Part shown: positions 8,153 to 16,032 of the stretch, in pieces
How positions within the stretch are numbered: the stretch's first letter is position 1
Layout of the letters: each line of letters starts with the position of its first letter
Notes under the pieces: model-generated
What the model saw: the letters and a program-made list of their open reading frames with translations, nothing else
What the model was told of the DNA's origin: nothing
The model's database searches: none
Assembly: GCA_031844405.1 (NCBI GenBank)
Contig: JAUZVC010000001.1
Span: 682,001 to 746,000 of the forward strand
Length of the DNA stretch: 64,000 nt
Reading direction: 5' to 3'
Origin: Knoellia sp031844405
GTDB lineage: Bacteria; Actinomycetota; Actinomycetes; Actinomycetales; Dermatophilaceae
Made by a program: the position numbers and the translations under genes

Positions 8153-10222
8153 ATGAACCGCGCGTCAGGTGGCGACGAGGCCCCGGCTCCCAGCAGCCCA
8201 CAGCAGATCCGCAACGTCGTGCTCGTCGGACCCCCGGGCGCGGGCAAGAGCACCCTCTTCGAGCACCTCGTCGCGGCCCGGGTGGAGGGCCGTCGACCGA
8301 GGGACGACGAGCGGTCGTCGTCGACCGGGCTCGTCGCGGCGAGCTTCGCCAGCGGGGAGGTGGTGGTCAACCTCGTCGACACGCCGGGGAACCCCGACTT
8401 CGTCGGAGAGGTGCGAGCAGGGCTGAGGGCGGCGGATGCCGCCCTCTTCGTCGTCTCGGGGGCGGACGGCGTCGACGAGGCGACGAAGATGCTCTGGCGC
8501 GAGTGCGCGACCGTCGGTATGCCGCGTGCGATCGTCGTGACGCGGCTCGAGCAGGCGCGTGCGGACTTCGACGAGACCGTCGAGACGTGCCGGCGGGTCT
8601 TCGGGGACGCCCAGCCGCTGGCGCTGCCGGTGCAGCCGGACGGTCCGGCGACGACGGTCACCGGGCTCACCGACCTGCTCGCCGCGGGACCTGAGGCCAC
8701 CGAGGAGGTGCTCGCGCGGCGCGGCGAGGTCGTCGAGGCGATCATCGAGGAGTCCGAGGACGACACGCTCCTCGAGCGCTACCTCGAAGGCGAGGAGGTC
8801 GACGCCGCGACGCTCCGCGAGGACCTCCACACCGCGGTGGCGACGGCCCGCTTCTTCCCGGTGCTCCCGACCCACGCGACGAGCGGCATCGGTCTCGACG
8901 CGGTGCTCGACCTCGTCGAGCACGGGTTGCCGTCGCCTGCCGACGCGGCGCTGCCGACGGTCTACCGCACCAACGGCGGCGAGTTCGGTGTGGTGTCGTG
9001 CGACCCGGACGGGCCCCTCGTCGCCGAGGTCGTGCGCACGACGACGGACCCCTTCGTCGGGCGCCAGTCGCTCGTACGGGTGTTCTCGGGGACGCTGCGC
9101 CCCGACGACCCGGTGCACGTGTCGGGCCACCTCCAGCAGTTCGCGGGGGAGGAGATCGGCGGTCACCGCGACCACGACGAGGACCTCGACCGGGTCGGCG
9201 CACTGTCGGCCCCGCTCGGCGACGACCTGCGCCCGAAGCCGGTCGCCATCGCCGGCGACCTCGTGCTCGTGGCGCGCCTCACCGTCGCGGAGACGACGGA
9301 CACGCTCTCCTCGCCCTCGCGCCCGGCCCTCGTCGAGCCGTGGGTGCTGCCCGAGCCGCTGCTGCCCGTCGCGATCCACGCGAAGAGCAAGGGCGACGAG
9401 GACAAGCTCGCGACCGTCCTGCAGTCCCTCGTGTCCGAGGACGTGACGATGCGGCTCGTCCTCGACGCCGAGACCCACCAGGTCGTCATCTGGGCGATGG
9501 GGCCGGCGCACGTCGCCCTCCTCACCCAGTCCCTCGAGGAGCGCCACCACGTCGCGGTCGAGGCCGAGCCGCTGCGGACCGCGCTGCGGGAGACGTTCGT
9601 GCGCGAGTGCGAGGTCCAGGGGCGACAGGTCAAGCAGTCGGGCGGCCACGGGCAGTACGCCGTGTGCCAGCTCAAGGTCGAGCCGCTTCCGCGCGGGTCG
9701 GGCATCGAGTTCGTCGACAAGGTCGTCGGTGGTGCCGTGCCGCGCCAGTTCATCGCGTCGGTCGAGAAGGGCGCGCGGGCCCAGCTCGAGAAGGGCGTGC
9801 TCGCGGGCTACCCCGCGGTCGACGTGCGGGTCACGCTCGTCGACGGCAAGGCGCACTCGGTCGACTCCTCGGACATGGCCTTCCAGACCGCAGCCGGGCT
9901 CGCGCTGCGCCAGGCCGCCAACGAGACGACGGTGGCGATGCTCGAGCCGATCGACGCCGTCGACATCGACGTCGCCGACGCGTCGGTCGGCTCGGTGCTC
10001 GCCGACCTGCGTGGTCGGCGCGGTCAGGTCCACGGGACCGAGCCGTCGGAGCACGAGGGTCGCACCGTCATCCACGCGGAGGTGCCGGCACTCGAGCTCT
10101 CGCGCTATCCCATCGACCTGCGCTCGGTGTCCCACGGGACGGGCACCTTCCGGAGGAGGTTCGCCCGCTACGACTACCTGCCGCCACAGCTCGTCAAGGA
10201 CGTCGTCGCCGGGACCCGCTGA
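8153..10222 (+). CDS. Elongation factor G-like translational GTPase (EF-G2 type)
   Basis: The 689-residue product has the EF-G domain order: a GTPase domain at residues 1-270, a beta-barrel domain, and the C-terminal domains III-V. The P-loop reads GPPGAGKST (residues 26-34) instead of the EF-G form with His-Ile-Asp, and the base-recognition motif NKxD is replaced around TRLEQ, so guanine recognition may differ. The switch II motif DTPGNPDF is kept. Actinobacteria often carry such a second EF-G whose role is not settled; ribosome-associated functions are suggested for relatives. The ATG at 8153 is favoured over in-frame upstream codons because homologous sequence starts there and a leaderless promoter fits. 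It is a single gene ending in a hairpin. Confidence 0.85.
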   Translation: MNRASGGDEAPAPSSPQQIRNVVLVGPPGAGKSTLFEHLVAARVEGRRPRDDERSSSTGLVAASFASGEVVVNLVDTPGNPDFVGEVRAGLRAADAALFVVSGADGVDEATKMLWRECATVGMPRAIVVTRLEQARADFDETVETCRRVFGDAQPLALPVQPDGPATTVTGLTDLLAAGPEATEEVLARRGEVVEAIIEESEDDTLLERYLEGEEVDAATLREDLHTAVATARFFPVLPTHATSGIGLDAVLDLVEHGLPSPADAALPTVYRTNGGEFGVVSCDPDGPLVAEVVRTTTDPFVGRQSLVRVFSGTLRPDDPVHVSGHLQQFAGEEIGGHRDHDEDLDRVGALSAPLGDDLRPKPVAIAGDLVLVARLTVAETTDTLSSPSRPALVEPWVLPEPLLPVAIHAKSKGDEDKLATVLQSLVSEDVTMRLVLDAETHQVVIWAMGPAHVALLTQSLEERHHVAVEAEPLRTALRETFVRECEVQGRQVKQSGGHGQYAVCQLKVEPLPRGSGIEFVDKVVGGAVPRQFIASVEKGARAQLEKGVLAGYPAVDVRVTLVDGKAHSVDSSDMAFQTAAGLALRQAANETTVAMLEPIDAVDIDVADASVGSVLADLRGRRGQVHGTEPSEHEGRTVIHAEVPALELSRYPIDLRSVSHGTGTFRRRFARYDYLPPQLVKDVVAGTR

Positions 10223-10227
10223 CCACC

Positions 10228-10303
10228 CGACTTATTGCCCGTTTCGGCGCGTTCCAGCTCCGGTGCGCCGACCGCAGTCGGCGCCGGAACGGGCAATAAG
10301 TCG
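10228..10303. terminator. Long-stem bidirectional terminator between convergent genes
   Basis: Bases 10228-10250 pair with 10281-10303 over 23 positions with a single G-U pair. The 30-base loop contains a competing eight-base-pair hairpin (10265-10272 with 10277-10284) that would break the outer stem. No T tract follows on either strand. It sits between EF-G2 and the convergent ybaK-like gene. Confidence 0.7.
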
Positions 10304-10308
10304 AGGTT

Positions 10309-10809
10309 TCACGCCGGGTCGGTGACGTCGACGACCTCGGCGCCGAGGGCGGACACGACGTCGTCGGCGGCCAGGGTCACGGACGTGCCGTGCGCGCCCG
10401 CGCCCATCGAGATCGTCCGTCCGGGCACGGTGGCGTCGGCGATGACGGGCCACGCGGTGGTCGAGCCGAACGGCGTGATGGTGCCTCGCTCGTAGCCCGT
10501 CGCCTCCTTGGCCTTGTCGGCCGGCGGCATCGACAGCCGGTTGACGCCGAGGTGGGCGCGCAGCTTGGGCCACGAGATCTCGCGGTCGCCGGGCACGAGC
10601 ACGAAGACGTAGTCGCCCGACCCGCGCCGCACGACGAGCGACTTGACGATGTCACGGGGCTCGATGCCCCGCTGCTCGGCCGCCTCCGCCAGCGAGCGCG
10701 CCGGGACGGTCGAGACGAGGATGCGGTGCTCGATGCCGCTCGCCGCGAGCGCCTCGCGGGCCCGCCGGGCGCCGTCGGACTCGGGCTGCGGGTTGTCGGT
10801 GACGCTCAT
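10309..10809 (-). CDS. YbaK/EbsC-type aminoacyl-tRNA deacylase
   Basis: The 166-residue protein is a single YbaK domain. Family features are the conserved lysine in DIVKSLVVR, the central strand YVFVLVPGDREISW, and the glycine-rich end MGAGAHGTSVTLAADDV. Members hydrolyse wrongly charged tRNAs, typically Cys-tRNA(Pro) or related species, in the cytoplasm. Its exact tRNA cannot be told from the sequence. It stands alone, ends against the shared terminator, and has no obvious Shine-Dalgarno sequence of note. Confidence 0.85.
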   Translation of the reverse strand: MSVTDNPQPESDGARRAREALAASGIEHRILVSTVPARSLAEAAEQRGIEPRDIVKSLVVRRGSGDYVFVLVPGDREISWPKLRAHLGVNRLSMPPADKAKEATGYERGTITPFGSTTAWPVIADATVPGRTISMGAGAHGTSVTLAADDVVSALGAEVVDVTDPA

Positions 10810-10968
10810 GCACCGACTCTAGGCTCCGGTGGCGCTCCGTGGCGTTGCCTCACGCGGACCCCAAGGTCTGGCATCCCAGACACCGAATCGGCGCTGCGTC
10901 GCACGTGCGGACACCGACCGGGTGTGGAATGGGGCCGTGGCCCGACGACGAGGACGGAAGAGGCAGCG

Positions 10969-12183
10969 GTGACCTTCAGCGCGATGTGGCGAGAGCTCAC
11001 GCCGGTCGGCCGTGACGCCCGCTCGGGTGGCTACTCGCGCTTCGCCTGGACCCGCAACGACCACACCCTGCGTGAGTGGTTCGCGGCCGAGGCGCAGCGT
11101 CGTGGTCTCGACCTCACCGTCGACAGGGTCGGCAACCAGTGGGCCTGGTGGGGCGACCCGGACGAGGCGCTGGCGGCAGGTCGCCCCGGGATCGTCACCG
11201 GCTCGCACCTCGACTCCGTGCCGGACGGTGGCGCGTTCGACGGCCCGCTCGGCGTCGTCTCGGCCTTCGCCGCGCTGGACGCGCTCCGCGACAGCGGCTT
11301 CGAGCCCGACCGCCCCATCGGTGTCGTCAACTTCGTCGACGAGGAGGGTGCCCGCTTCGGGGTCGCCTGTGCCGGCTCCCGCGTGCTCACCGGCGCCCTT
11401 ACCGCCGACCGGGCGCGCTCGCTCACCGACGCCGACGGCACGTCGATGGCCGAGGCGCTGAGCGCCGCCGGCCGCGACCCGCACGAGCTCGGACCCGACT
11501 CCGAGACGGTGCGGCGGGTCGGCACCTTCGTCGAGCTCCACGTCGAGCAGGGCCGCCACCTCTCCACCCTCGACACCGACACCCCCGTCGCCGTGGGCAG
11601 CGACATCTGGCCTCACGGCCGCTGGCGGATCCGCACCCTCGGCGAGGCCAACCACGCCGGCACGACGCGGCTGGAGGACCGTGACGACGCGATGCTCGGC
11701 TTTGCCGCCGCCGTCATCGCCGCGCGCAGGGCCGCCGAGGAGCACGGGTGCGTCGCGACGGTCGGCAAGGTCGCCGTGACCCCGGGTGGCGTCAACGCGA
11801 TCCCGAGCGAGGTCACGGGCTGGCTCGATGCACGGGGTGCCGACGAGGACGCCGTCCGGCGCGTCGTCGCCGACGTCACGGACGTGGTCGACGAGTTCGG
11901 CGGTCTCGTCGTCGAGGACTCGTGGACCGGCTCGACGCCCTTCGACCCGGGACTGGCGCGCAGGATCGCGACCCGGCTGGGCGGCATACCCGTCATCGGG
12001 ACCGGAGCCGGACACGACGCCGGGATCCTCGCCAACGCCGGCGTCCCCAGCGCGATGCTCTTCGTGCGCAACCCGACCGGCGTCTCCCACTCGCCCGAGG
12101 AGTTCGCGACGTCCGAGGACTGCCTCGCCGGCGTCGAGGCCCTGACGACCGTCCTCACCGACCTGGCGGGAGCTCACGCGTGA
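10969..12183 (+). CDS. M20-family amidohydrolase (allantoate amidohydrolase-like) in the hut operon
   Basis: This 404-residue enzyme is a dinuclear-metal M20 amidohydrolase. Metal-binding landmarks are GSHLDSVPDGGAFDGPLG (His and Asp), EEGARFG (the Glu pair), HVEQG, and a late His in GAGHDAG. Relatives hydrolyse N-carbamoyl or related groups: allantoate, N-carbamoyl-amino acids, ureidoglycolate. Here it comes first in a tight three-gene operon with hutF and hutI, overlapping hutF by four bases. hutF makes N-formyl-L-glutamate, and no classical HutG is present, so this enzyme is the best candidate for splitting that product into formate and glutamate (inference). The GTG start is preceded by GGAAGAGG at a suitable distance. 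Confidence 0.85.
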   Translation: MTFSAMWRELTPVGRDARSGGYSRFAWTRNDHTLREWFAAEAQRRGLDLTVDRVGNQWAWWGDPDEALAAGRPGIVTGSHLDSVPDGGAFDGPLGVVSAFAALDALRDSGFEPDRPIGVVNFVDEEGARFGVACAGSRVLTGALTADRARSLTDADGTSMAEALSAAGRDPHELGPDSETVRRVGTFVELHVEQGRHLSTLDTDTPVAVGSDIWPHGRWRIRTLGEANHAGTTRLEDRDDAMLGFAAAVIAARRAAEEHGCVATVGKVAVTPGGVNAIPSEVTGWLDARGADEDAVRRVVADVTDVVDEFGGLVVEDSWTGSTPFDPGLARRIATRLGGIPVIGTGAGHDAGILANAGVPSAMLFVRNPTGVSHSPEEFATSEDCLAGVEALTTVLTDLAGAHA

Positions 12184-13502
12184 CGACCTTCTGGTGCGAG
12201 CACGCCCAGCTGCCCGACAAGGTGCACCGGGGCGTGCGGGTCGTCGTCGAGGGTGGCCACATCACCGAGGTGACCTCCGAGACCAAGCCCGAGGAGGGCG
12301 AGGTCCGACTGCGTGGGCTCGTCCTGCCGGGGTTCGCCAACACGCACAGCCACGCCTTCCACCGCATGCTCCGTGGGCGCACCCACGCGGACGGCGGCAA
12401 CTTCTGGTCGTGGCGCGACCAGATGTATGCCGTGACCGCCCGCCTCACGCCGGACACCTACTTCGCCCTCGCGAGGGGGGTGTTCGTCGAGATGGTGGCT
12501 GCCGGCTACACCGTCGTCGGTGAGTTCCACTACCTCCACCACCAGCCCGGCGGGAAGCCCTACGACGACCCCAACGCCATGGGCGAGGCGCTCGTCGCCG
12601 CCGCCGACGAGGCGGGGATCCGGCTCACGCTGCTCGACACCTGCTACCTCTCCGGCGGGCTCTCGGCCGATGGCCACCTGCCGCTCGACGAGGTGCAGAC
12701 CCGCTTCTCCGACGGCTCGGTGCAGGCGTGGGCAGAGCGCGTGGAGGCGTTGCGCGACACCGACACCGTCCGCATCGGCGCCGCCGCGCACTCGGTGCGT
12801 GCCCTCACGGGGGAGCAGCTGGCAGAGTTCGCCACCGTCGTCGGCGACCGGCCGGTGCACGCGCACGTGAGCGAGCAGATGGCCGAGAACCTCGCGACCC
12901 AGATGGTCTACGGCGCGAGCCCGGTCGAGCACCTCACCGACGCCGGGCTGCTCGGCGAGCGGTTCACCGCCGTGCACGCCACCCACCTGTCCGAGGACGA
13001 CCTCGAGCTCATGGGCCGCTCGGGCGCGGGTGCCTGCTTCTGCCCGACGACCGAGCGAGACCTCGCCGACGGCATCGGCCCCGGCTGCGAGCTGACCGAG
13101 CGGGACGTGCCGCTCAGCCTGGGCTCGGACCAGCACGCCGTCATCGACCCCTTCGAGGAGATCCGCGGCATCGAGATGCACGAGCGGCTCAAGAGCCACG
13201 AGCGCGGCCGGTTCCCGCTTTCCGGGCTCCTCGAGATGGCGACGGCGAACGGCTACCGCAGCCTCGGCTGGGACGGCGGCCGGATCGCCACGGGCTCGCT
13301 GGCCGACTTCGTCGCGATCCGCACCGACAGCCGCCGCACGGGTGGGGTCGCGCTGAGCCAGGCCGTCTTCGGCGCCACGGGGTCCGACGTCACCGACGTC
13401 GTCGTCGCCGGCCGCCGGGTGCTCTCGGGCGGGGTGCACCCGCTCGGCCCGGTCGACGACGTCGTCGCCGAGTCCATCGAGGCCGTCCGGAGGTCCTCGT
13501 GA
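12180..13502 (+). CDS. hutF: Formimidoylglutamate deiminase
   Basis: HutF converts N-formimidoyl-L-glutamate into N-formyl-L-glutamate and ammonia, the route used by bacteria that lack the direct formiminoglutamase. The 440-residue product is an amidohydrolase-superfamily barrel: the first metal site is in NTHSHAFHRML (near residue 60), the HVSEQ segment and HATHLS give further ligands, and GSDQHAVIDP carries the conserved Asp near residue 320. It starts with a GTG overlapping the stop of the M20 gene and overlaps hutI in turn by four bases, so the three are translationally coupled. Confidence 0.93.
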   Translation: MTTFWCEHAQLPDKVHRGVRVVVEGGHITEVTSETKPEEGEVRLRGLVLPGFANTHSHAFHRMLRGRTHADGGNFWSWRDQMYAVTARLTPDTYFALARGVFVEMVAAGYTVVGEFHYLHHQPGGKPYDDPNAMGEALVAAADEAGIRLTLLDTCYLSGGLSADGHLPLDEVQTRFSDGSVQAWAERVEALRDTDTVRIGAAAHSVRALTGEQLAEFATVVGDRPVHAHVSEQMAENLATQMVYGASPVEHLTDAGLLGERFTAVHATHLSEDDLELMGRSGAGACFCPTTERDLADGIGPGCELTERDVPLSLGSDQHAVIDPFEEIRGIEMHERLKSHERGRFPLSGLLEMATANGYRSLGWDGGRIATGSLADFVAIRTDSRRTGGVALSQAVFGATGSDVTDVVVAGRRVLSGGVHPLGPVDDVVAESIEAVRRSS

Positions 13503-14734
13503 CGGCTGCCTCCTCCGCGGGGGCGACGCTCGTCACCGGGATCGGGGAGCTCGTCACCTGCGTCGCGGAGCCGGGTGACCGGGGCGCGAGCAGCGAGGGC
13601 GGCACGAGCGACGTCGACCTCGGCATCCTGCGCGACGCCGCTCTCGTCGTCGAGGCTGGACGCGTCGCGTGGCTCGGTCCCGCCTCGGACGCCCCCGACG
13701 CCGACCGTCGCCTCGACCTCGAGGGGCGCGCCGTCCTGCCCGGGTTCGTCGACAGCCACAGCCACCTCGTCTTCGACGGCGACCGCGCAGCCGAGTTCGC
13801 CGCCCGGATGACGGGCGAGCGCTACGACGGCGGGGGCATCGGGGTGTCGGTGGCCGCCACCCGGGCCGCGGACGACGACCGGCTGCGCGAGCTCGTCCGT
13901 CGCCGGGTCGCCGAGATGCGGGCCCAGGGGACGACGACGGTCGAGATCAAGGGCGGCTACGGACTCACCGTCGAGGACGAGGCCCGCTCCTTGCGCATCG
14001 CCCGTGAGCTCACGCCCGAGACGACGTTCCTCGGTGCGCACGTCGTGCCACAGGAGGCGCGAGGTGAGCGGGCGGCATACGTCGAGCTCGTCATCGGGCC
14101 GATGCTCGAGGCGTGCGCGCCGCACGCGAGGTGGGCCGACGTGTTCTGCGAGCCGAGCTCCCCCCACGCGTTCACCGGGGAGGAGTCGCGCGCGGTCCTC
14201 ACCGCGGCCCGCGACGCCGGTCTCGGGCTCCGGGTCCACGGCAACCAGCTCGGACCGGGACCGGGTGTCCGCCTCGCCGTCGAGCTGGGTGCGGCCAGCG
14301 TCGACCACTGCACCTTCCTCGACGACGCCGACGTCGACGCGCTCGTCGACGCAGCGGACACGACCGTCGCCACGCTGCTGCCGGGAGTCGAGTTCTCGAC
14401 GCGCTCGCCCTATCCCGACGCCCGTCGGCTCCTCGACGCCGGCGTCTCCGTCGCGCTCGCGACCGACTGCAACCCGGGCACGTGCTACTCGAGCTCGATG
14501 CCCTTCGTCATCGCCCTCGCCGTGCGTGAGATGGGGATGACGCCGGCCGAGGCGGTGTGGGCGGCGACGCGTGGCTCGGCCGCCAGCCTGCGGCGCGACG
14601 ACGTCGGCCGGATCGCGGTCGGCGGACCTGCGGACCTCGCCGTGCTCGACGCGCCCAGCCACCTGCACCTCGCCTACCGGGCGGGCGTCCCCATCGCACG
14701 GGCGCTGCTCACGACGCCCTCCGCGGCGGAGTGA
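13499..14734 (+). CDS. hutI: Imidazolonepropionase
   Basis: HutI opens the ring of 4-imidazolone-5-propionate, made by HutU, to give N-formimidoyl-L-glutamate for HutF. The 411-residue product is a metal-dependent amidohydrolase. It shows VDSHSHLVFDGDRA with the HxH metal site, VEIKGGYGL, the HVVP segment, VHGNQ, and ATDCNPGTC carrying the metal-binding Asp. Length is normal. GTG overlaps the preceding stop codon. Its 3' end overlaps the convergent regulator gene by 26 bp, so the two transcripts must be antisense at their ends. Confidence 0.95.
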   Translation: MTAASSAGATLVTGIGELVTCVAEPGDRGASSEGGTSDVDLGILRDAALVVEAGRVAWLGPASDAPDADRRLDLEGRAVLPGFVDSHSHLVFDGDRAAEFAARMTGERYDGGGIGVSVAATRAADDDRLRELVRRRVAEMRAQGTTTVEIKGGYGLTVEDEARSLRIARELTPETTFLGAHVVPQEARGERAAYVELVIGPMLEACAPHARWADVFCEPSSPHAFTGEESRAVLTAARDAGLGLRVHGNQLGPGPGVRLAVELGAASVDHCTFLDDADVDALVDAADTTVATLLPGVEFSTRSPYPDARRLLDAGVSVALATDCNPGTCYSSSMPFVIALAVREMGMTPAEAVWAATRGSAASLRRDDVGRIAVGGPADLAVLDAPSHLHLAYRAGVPIARALLTTPSAAE

Positions 14735-15290
14735 GCGGCACACCCTCGCCGTCGAAGCCGTAGTCCGCCACCCTGGCGTGCGGCACGATGGTGACGTGGG
14801 CGCCGATGGCGAGCCCGATGCGCCCTGCCGCCGCCATCACCGCAACGATGTCGAAGTCCGGCGGCAGGCACACGCCGATCACCACGGGACAGTCGACACC
14901 TTCGGAACCGTCGGCCACCCCGCCGTGGACGTGAGCATCGGTCGCGCCGAAGGCGTCGAGCGCCGCGAGGACGGTGTCGAGCTCGGCGACGAGACGCCGC
15001 CCGATCGGCCCCGAGAACCGTGCTGTACGCACCGCCTCGGCGGCGTCGGGAGCGTGCCGCAGATCCCACTCCACGACGTAGCCGCAGGCAGCGACGAGTC
15101 GTTCCAGCGCGGCGACCGTGGGCTGCTGACGGCGCGACTCGTATCGCGCGACGACGTTCTGGCTCACGCCCGCACGCGCGGCGAGCTCCGCCTGCGTGAG
15201 GCGCTGCCGACGCCGCGCGAGCCTCAGCAGGTCGCGCGCGGTCGTGGACGACGAGACGGACGGCGGCGTGGGCTCGGTCTCGGGAGTCAT
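14709..15290 (-). CDS. XRE-family regulator with a C-terminal nucleotidyltransferase-like domain
   Basis: Residues 20-80 form a Cro/C1-type helix-turn-helix (LTQAELAARAGVSQNVVARYES is the core). The following ~100 residues include VHGGVADGSEGVDCPVVIGV, which resembles a nucleotidyltransferase (MNT-like) strand-turn but without a clean GSxxxG...DxD active site, so any enzyme activity is doubtful. The 193-residue start at 15290 gives a normal HTH N terminus; an in-frame ATG at 15434 would add 48 low-complexity residues and lies exactly at the end of the large palindrome. Its target may be that palindrome, about 110 bp upstream. The 3' end overlaps hutI. Confidence 0.65.
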   Translation of the reverse strand: MTPETEPTPPSVSSSTTARDLLRLARRRQRLTQAELAARAGVSQNVVARYESRRQQPTVAALERLVAACGYVVEWDLRHAPDAAEAVRTARFSGPIGRRLVAELDTVLAALDAFGATDAHVHGGVADGSEGVDCPVVIGVCLPPDFDIVAVMAAAGRIGLAIGAHVTIVPHARVADYGFDGEGVPLTPPRRAS

Positions 15291-15398
15291 GGCCCCACGA
15301 TGGCGTGCATGCTCAGGGCGGGCTCGCGACTGTCCACAGGATCCCACCCGGCCGGCAACCACTCCGGTGCCGCCGCCAGGACCTGTGCTCCGAGTCCC

Positions 15399-15434
15399 AT
15401 GACCTATAGGTGTGTCCACACACCTATAGGTCAT
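15399..15434. promoter_or_regulatory. Perfect 36-bp palindrome (17-2-17)
   Basis: ATGACCTATAGGTGTGT is followed by CC and then by its exact complement. Each arm itself contains the palindrome CCTATAGG, so the element is four-fold symmetric in part. It is A+T-rich against the local background. It lies downstream of the DUF4235 gene and upstream of the XRE-type gene, both read leftward, so it can be a terminator for the first, an operator for the second, or both. Confidence 0.65.
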
Positions 15435-15481
15435 CGAGCCATGACGACCCCCCCGCGGCGCCGCCGGCGGTCAGAGCGACG

Positions 15482-15760
15482 TCAGAGGTCGCGGTCGACG
15501 ATCTCCTTGGGCTTGTGCCCGGCCGAACGGGCGTAGAACTGGGCGGCCTTGCGCGTCGCCATCGTGCGCGCGACACCGGCGGCGAGGCCGGTGAGGGCGG
15601 CGTAGGCGAGCGCCGTCGTGAACGGCGAGTCCGGGTCCTTCGGGTCGAACTTCGCGTCCTGACCCGCCTTCTGCCAGATCTGGTCGGCCACCTTCGTCGC
15701 GGCGATGCCGGCGAGGATCGCCGAGCCGGTGCCGAGGATCTTCCACACCATGCTGCCCAT
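15482..15760 (-). CDS. DUF4235 small membrane protein
   Basis: The 92-residue protein matches the actinobacterial DUF4235 pattern: an N-terminal hydrophobic segment (WKILGTGSAILAGIAATKVAD), a short polar middle with DPKDPDSPFTTAL, a second hydrophobic segment (LAYAALTGLAAGVARTMATR), and a basic end. Two membrane helices are likely. The function of the family is unknown. The start is chosen because AGGAGG stands ahead of it with six-base spacing; longer readings would begin inside the riboswitch region of the divergent gene. Confidence 0.8.
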   Translation of the reverse strand: MGSMVWKILGTGSAILAGIAATKVADQIWQKAGQDAKFDPKDPDSPFTTALAYAALTGLAAGVARTMATRKAAQFYARSAGHKPKEIVDRDL

Positions 15761-15846
15761 CGGACTCCTCCTGATCGCTCGTGCGGGACGCACTCCCTGC
15801 TCTCGCTCCACCCTGCCACACCGAACGAGTAGGGTGACGACGTCAA

Positions 15847-15930
15847 CGACAGGGGAGCGCTTCGGCGCTGAGAGTGCGGGAGACCGCAGACCCTCACACC
15901 TGATCCGGTTCGCACCGGCGTAGGGAGTCG
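15847..15930 (+). ncRNA. TPP riboswitch (THI element)
   Basis: The conserved core is present in order: GGGGAGC, GCTGAGAG, CAGACCCT, ACCTGATCCGG, and CCGGCGTAGGGAG, with outer pairing between CGAC and GTCG. This aptamer binds thiamine pyrophosphate. It precedes a YkoE-type importer operon by about 100 bases, so it should shut the operon off when TPP is plentiful. A nested hairpin follows and may be the expression platform. Confidence 0.95.
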
Positions 15931-15937
15931 AGTTCTC

Positions 15938-15980
15938 AGGTGACTGAGCGGCATACGAGAGGTATGCCGGCCGGTCACCT
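15938..15980 (+). promoter_or_regulatory. Nested hairpin downstream of the TPP aptamer
   Basis: AGGTGAC (15938-15944) can pair with GTCACCT (15974-15980), and inside this CGGCATAC pairs with GTATGCCG around a five-base loop. The inner arms are a head-to-head pair of the window's dispersed octamer. No T tract follows, so if it terminates transcription it does so without one; an anti-terminator partner was not found. Confidence 0.5.
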
Positions 15981-16032
15981 CCCCGAGGTATCCAACGGTG
16001 CGACCGCGCCGGAGACCACGGGAGAAGTTCAC

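Noticed and set aside
15291..15434. N-terminal extension of the XRE-type protein starting in the palindrome
   Set aside because: The added 48 residues are low complexity, and an HTH normally begins close to the ATG at 15290.
15938..15980. Second riboswitch or tRNA-like fold after the TPP element
   Set aside because: The pairing is fully explained by a nested hairpin that includes two octamer copies; no other aptamer core is present.
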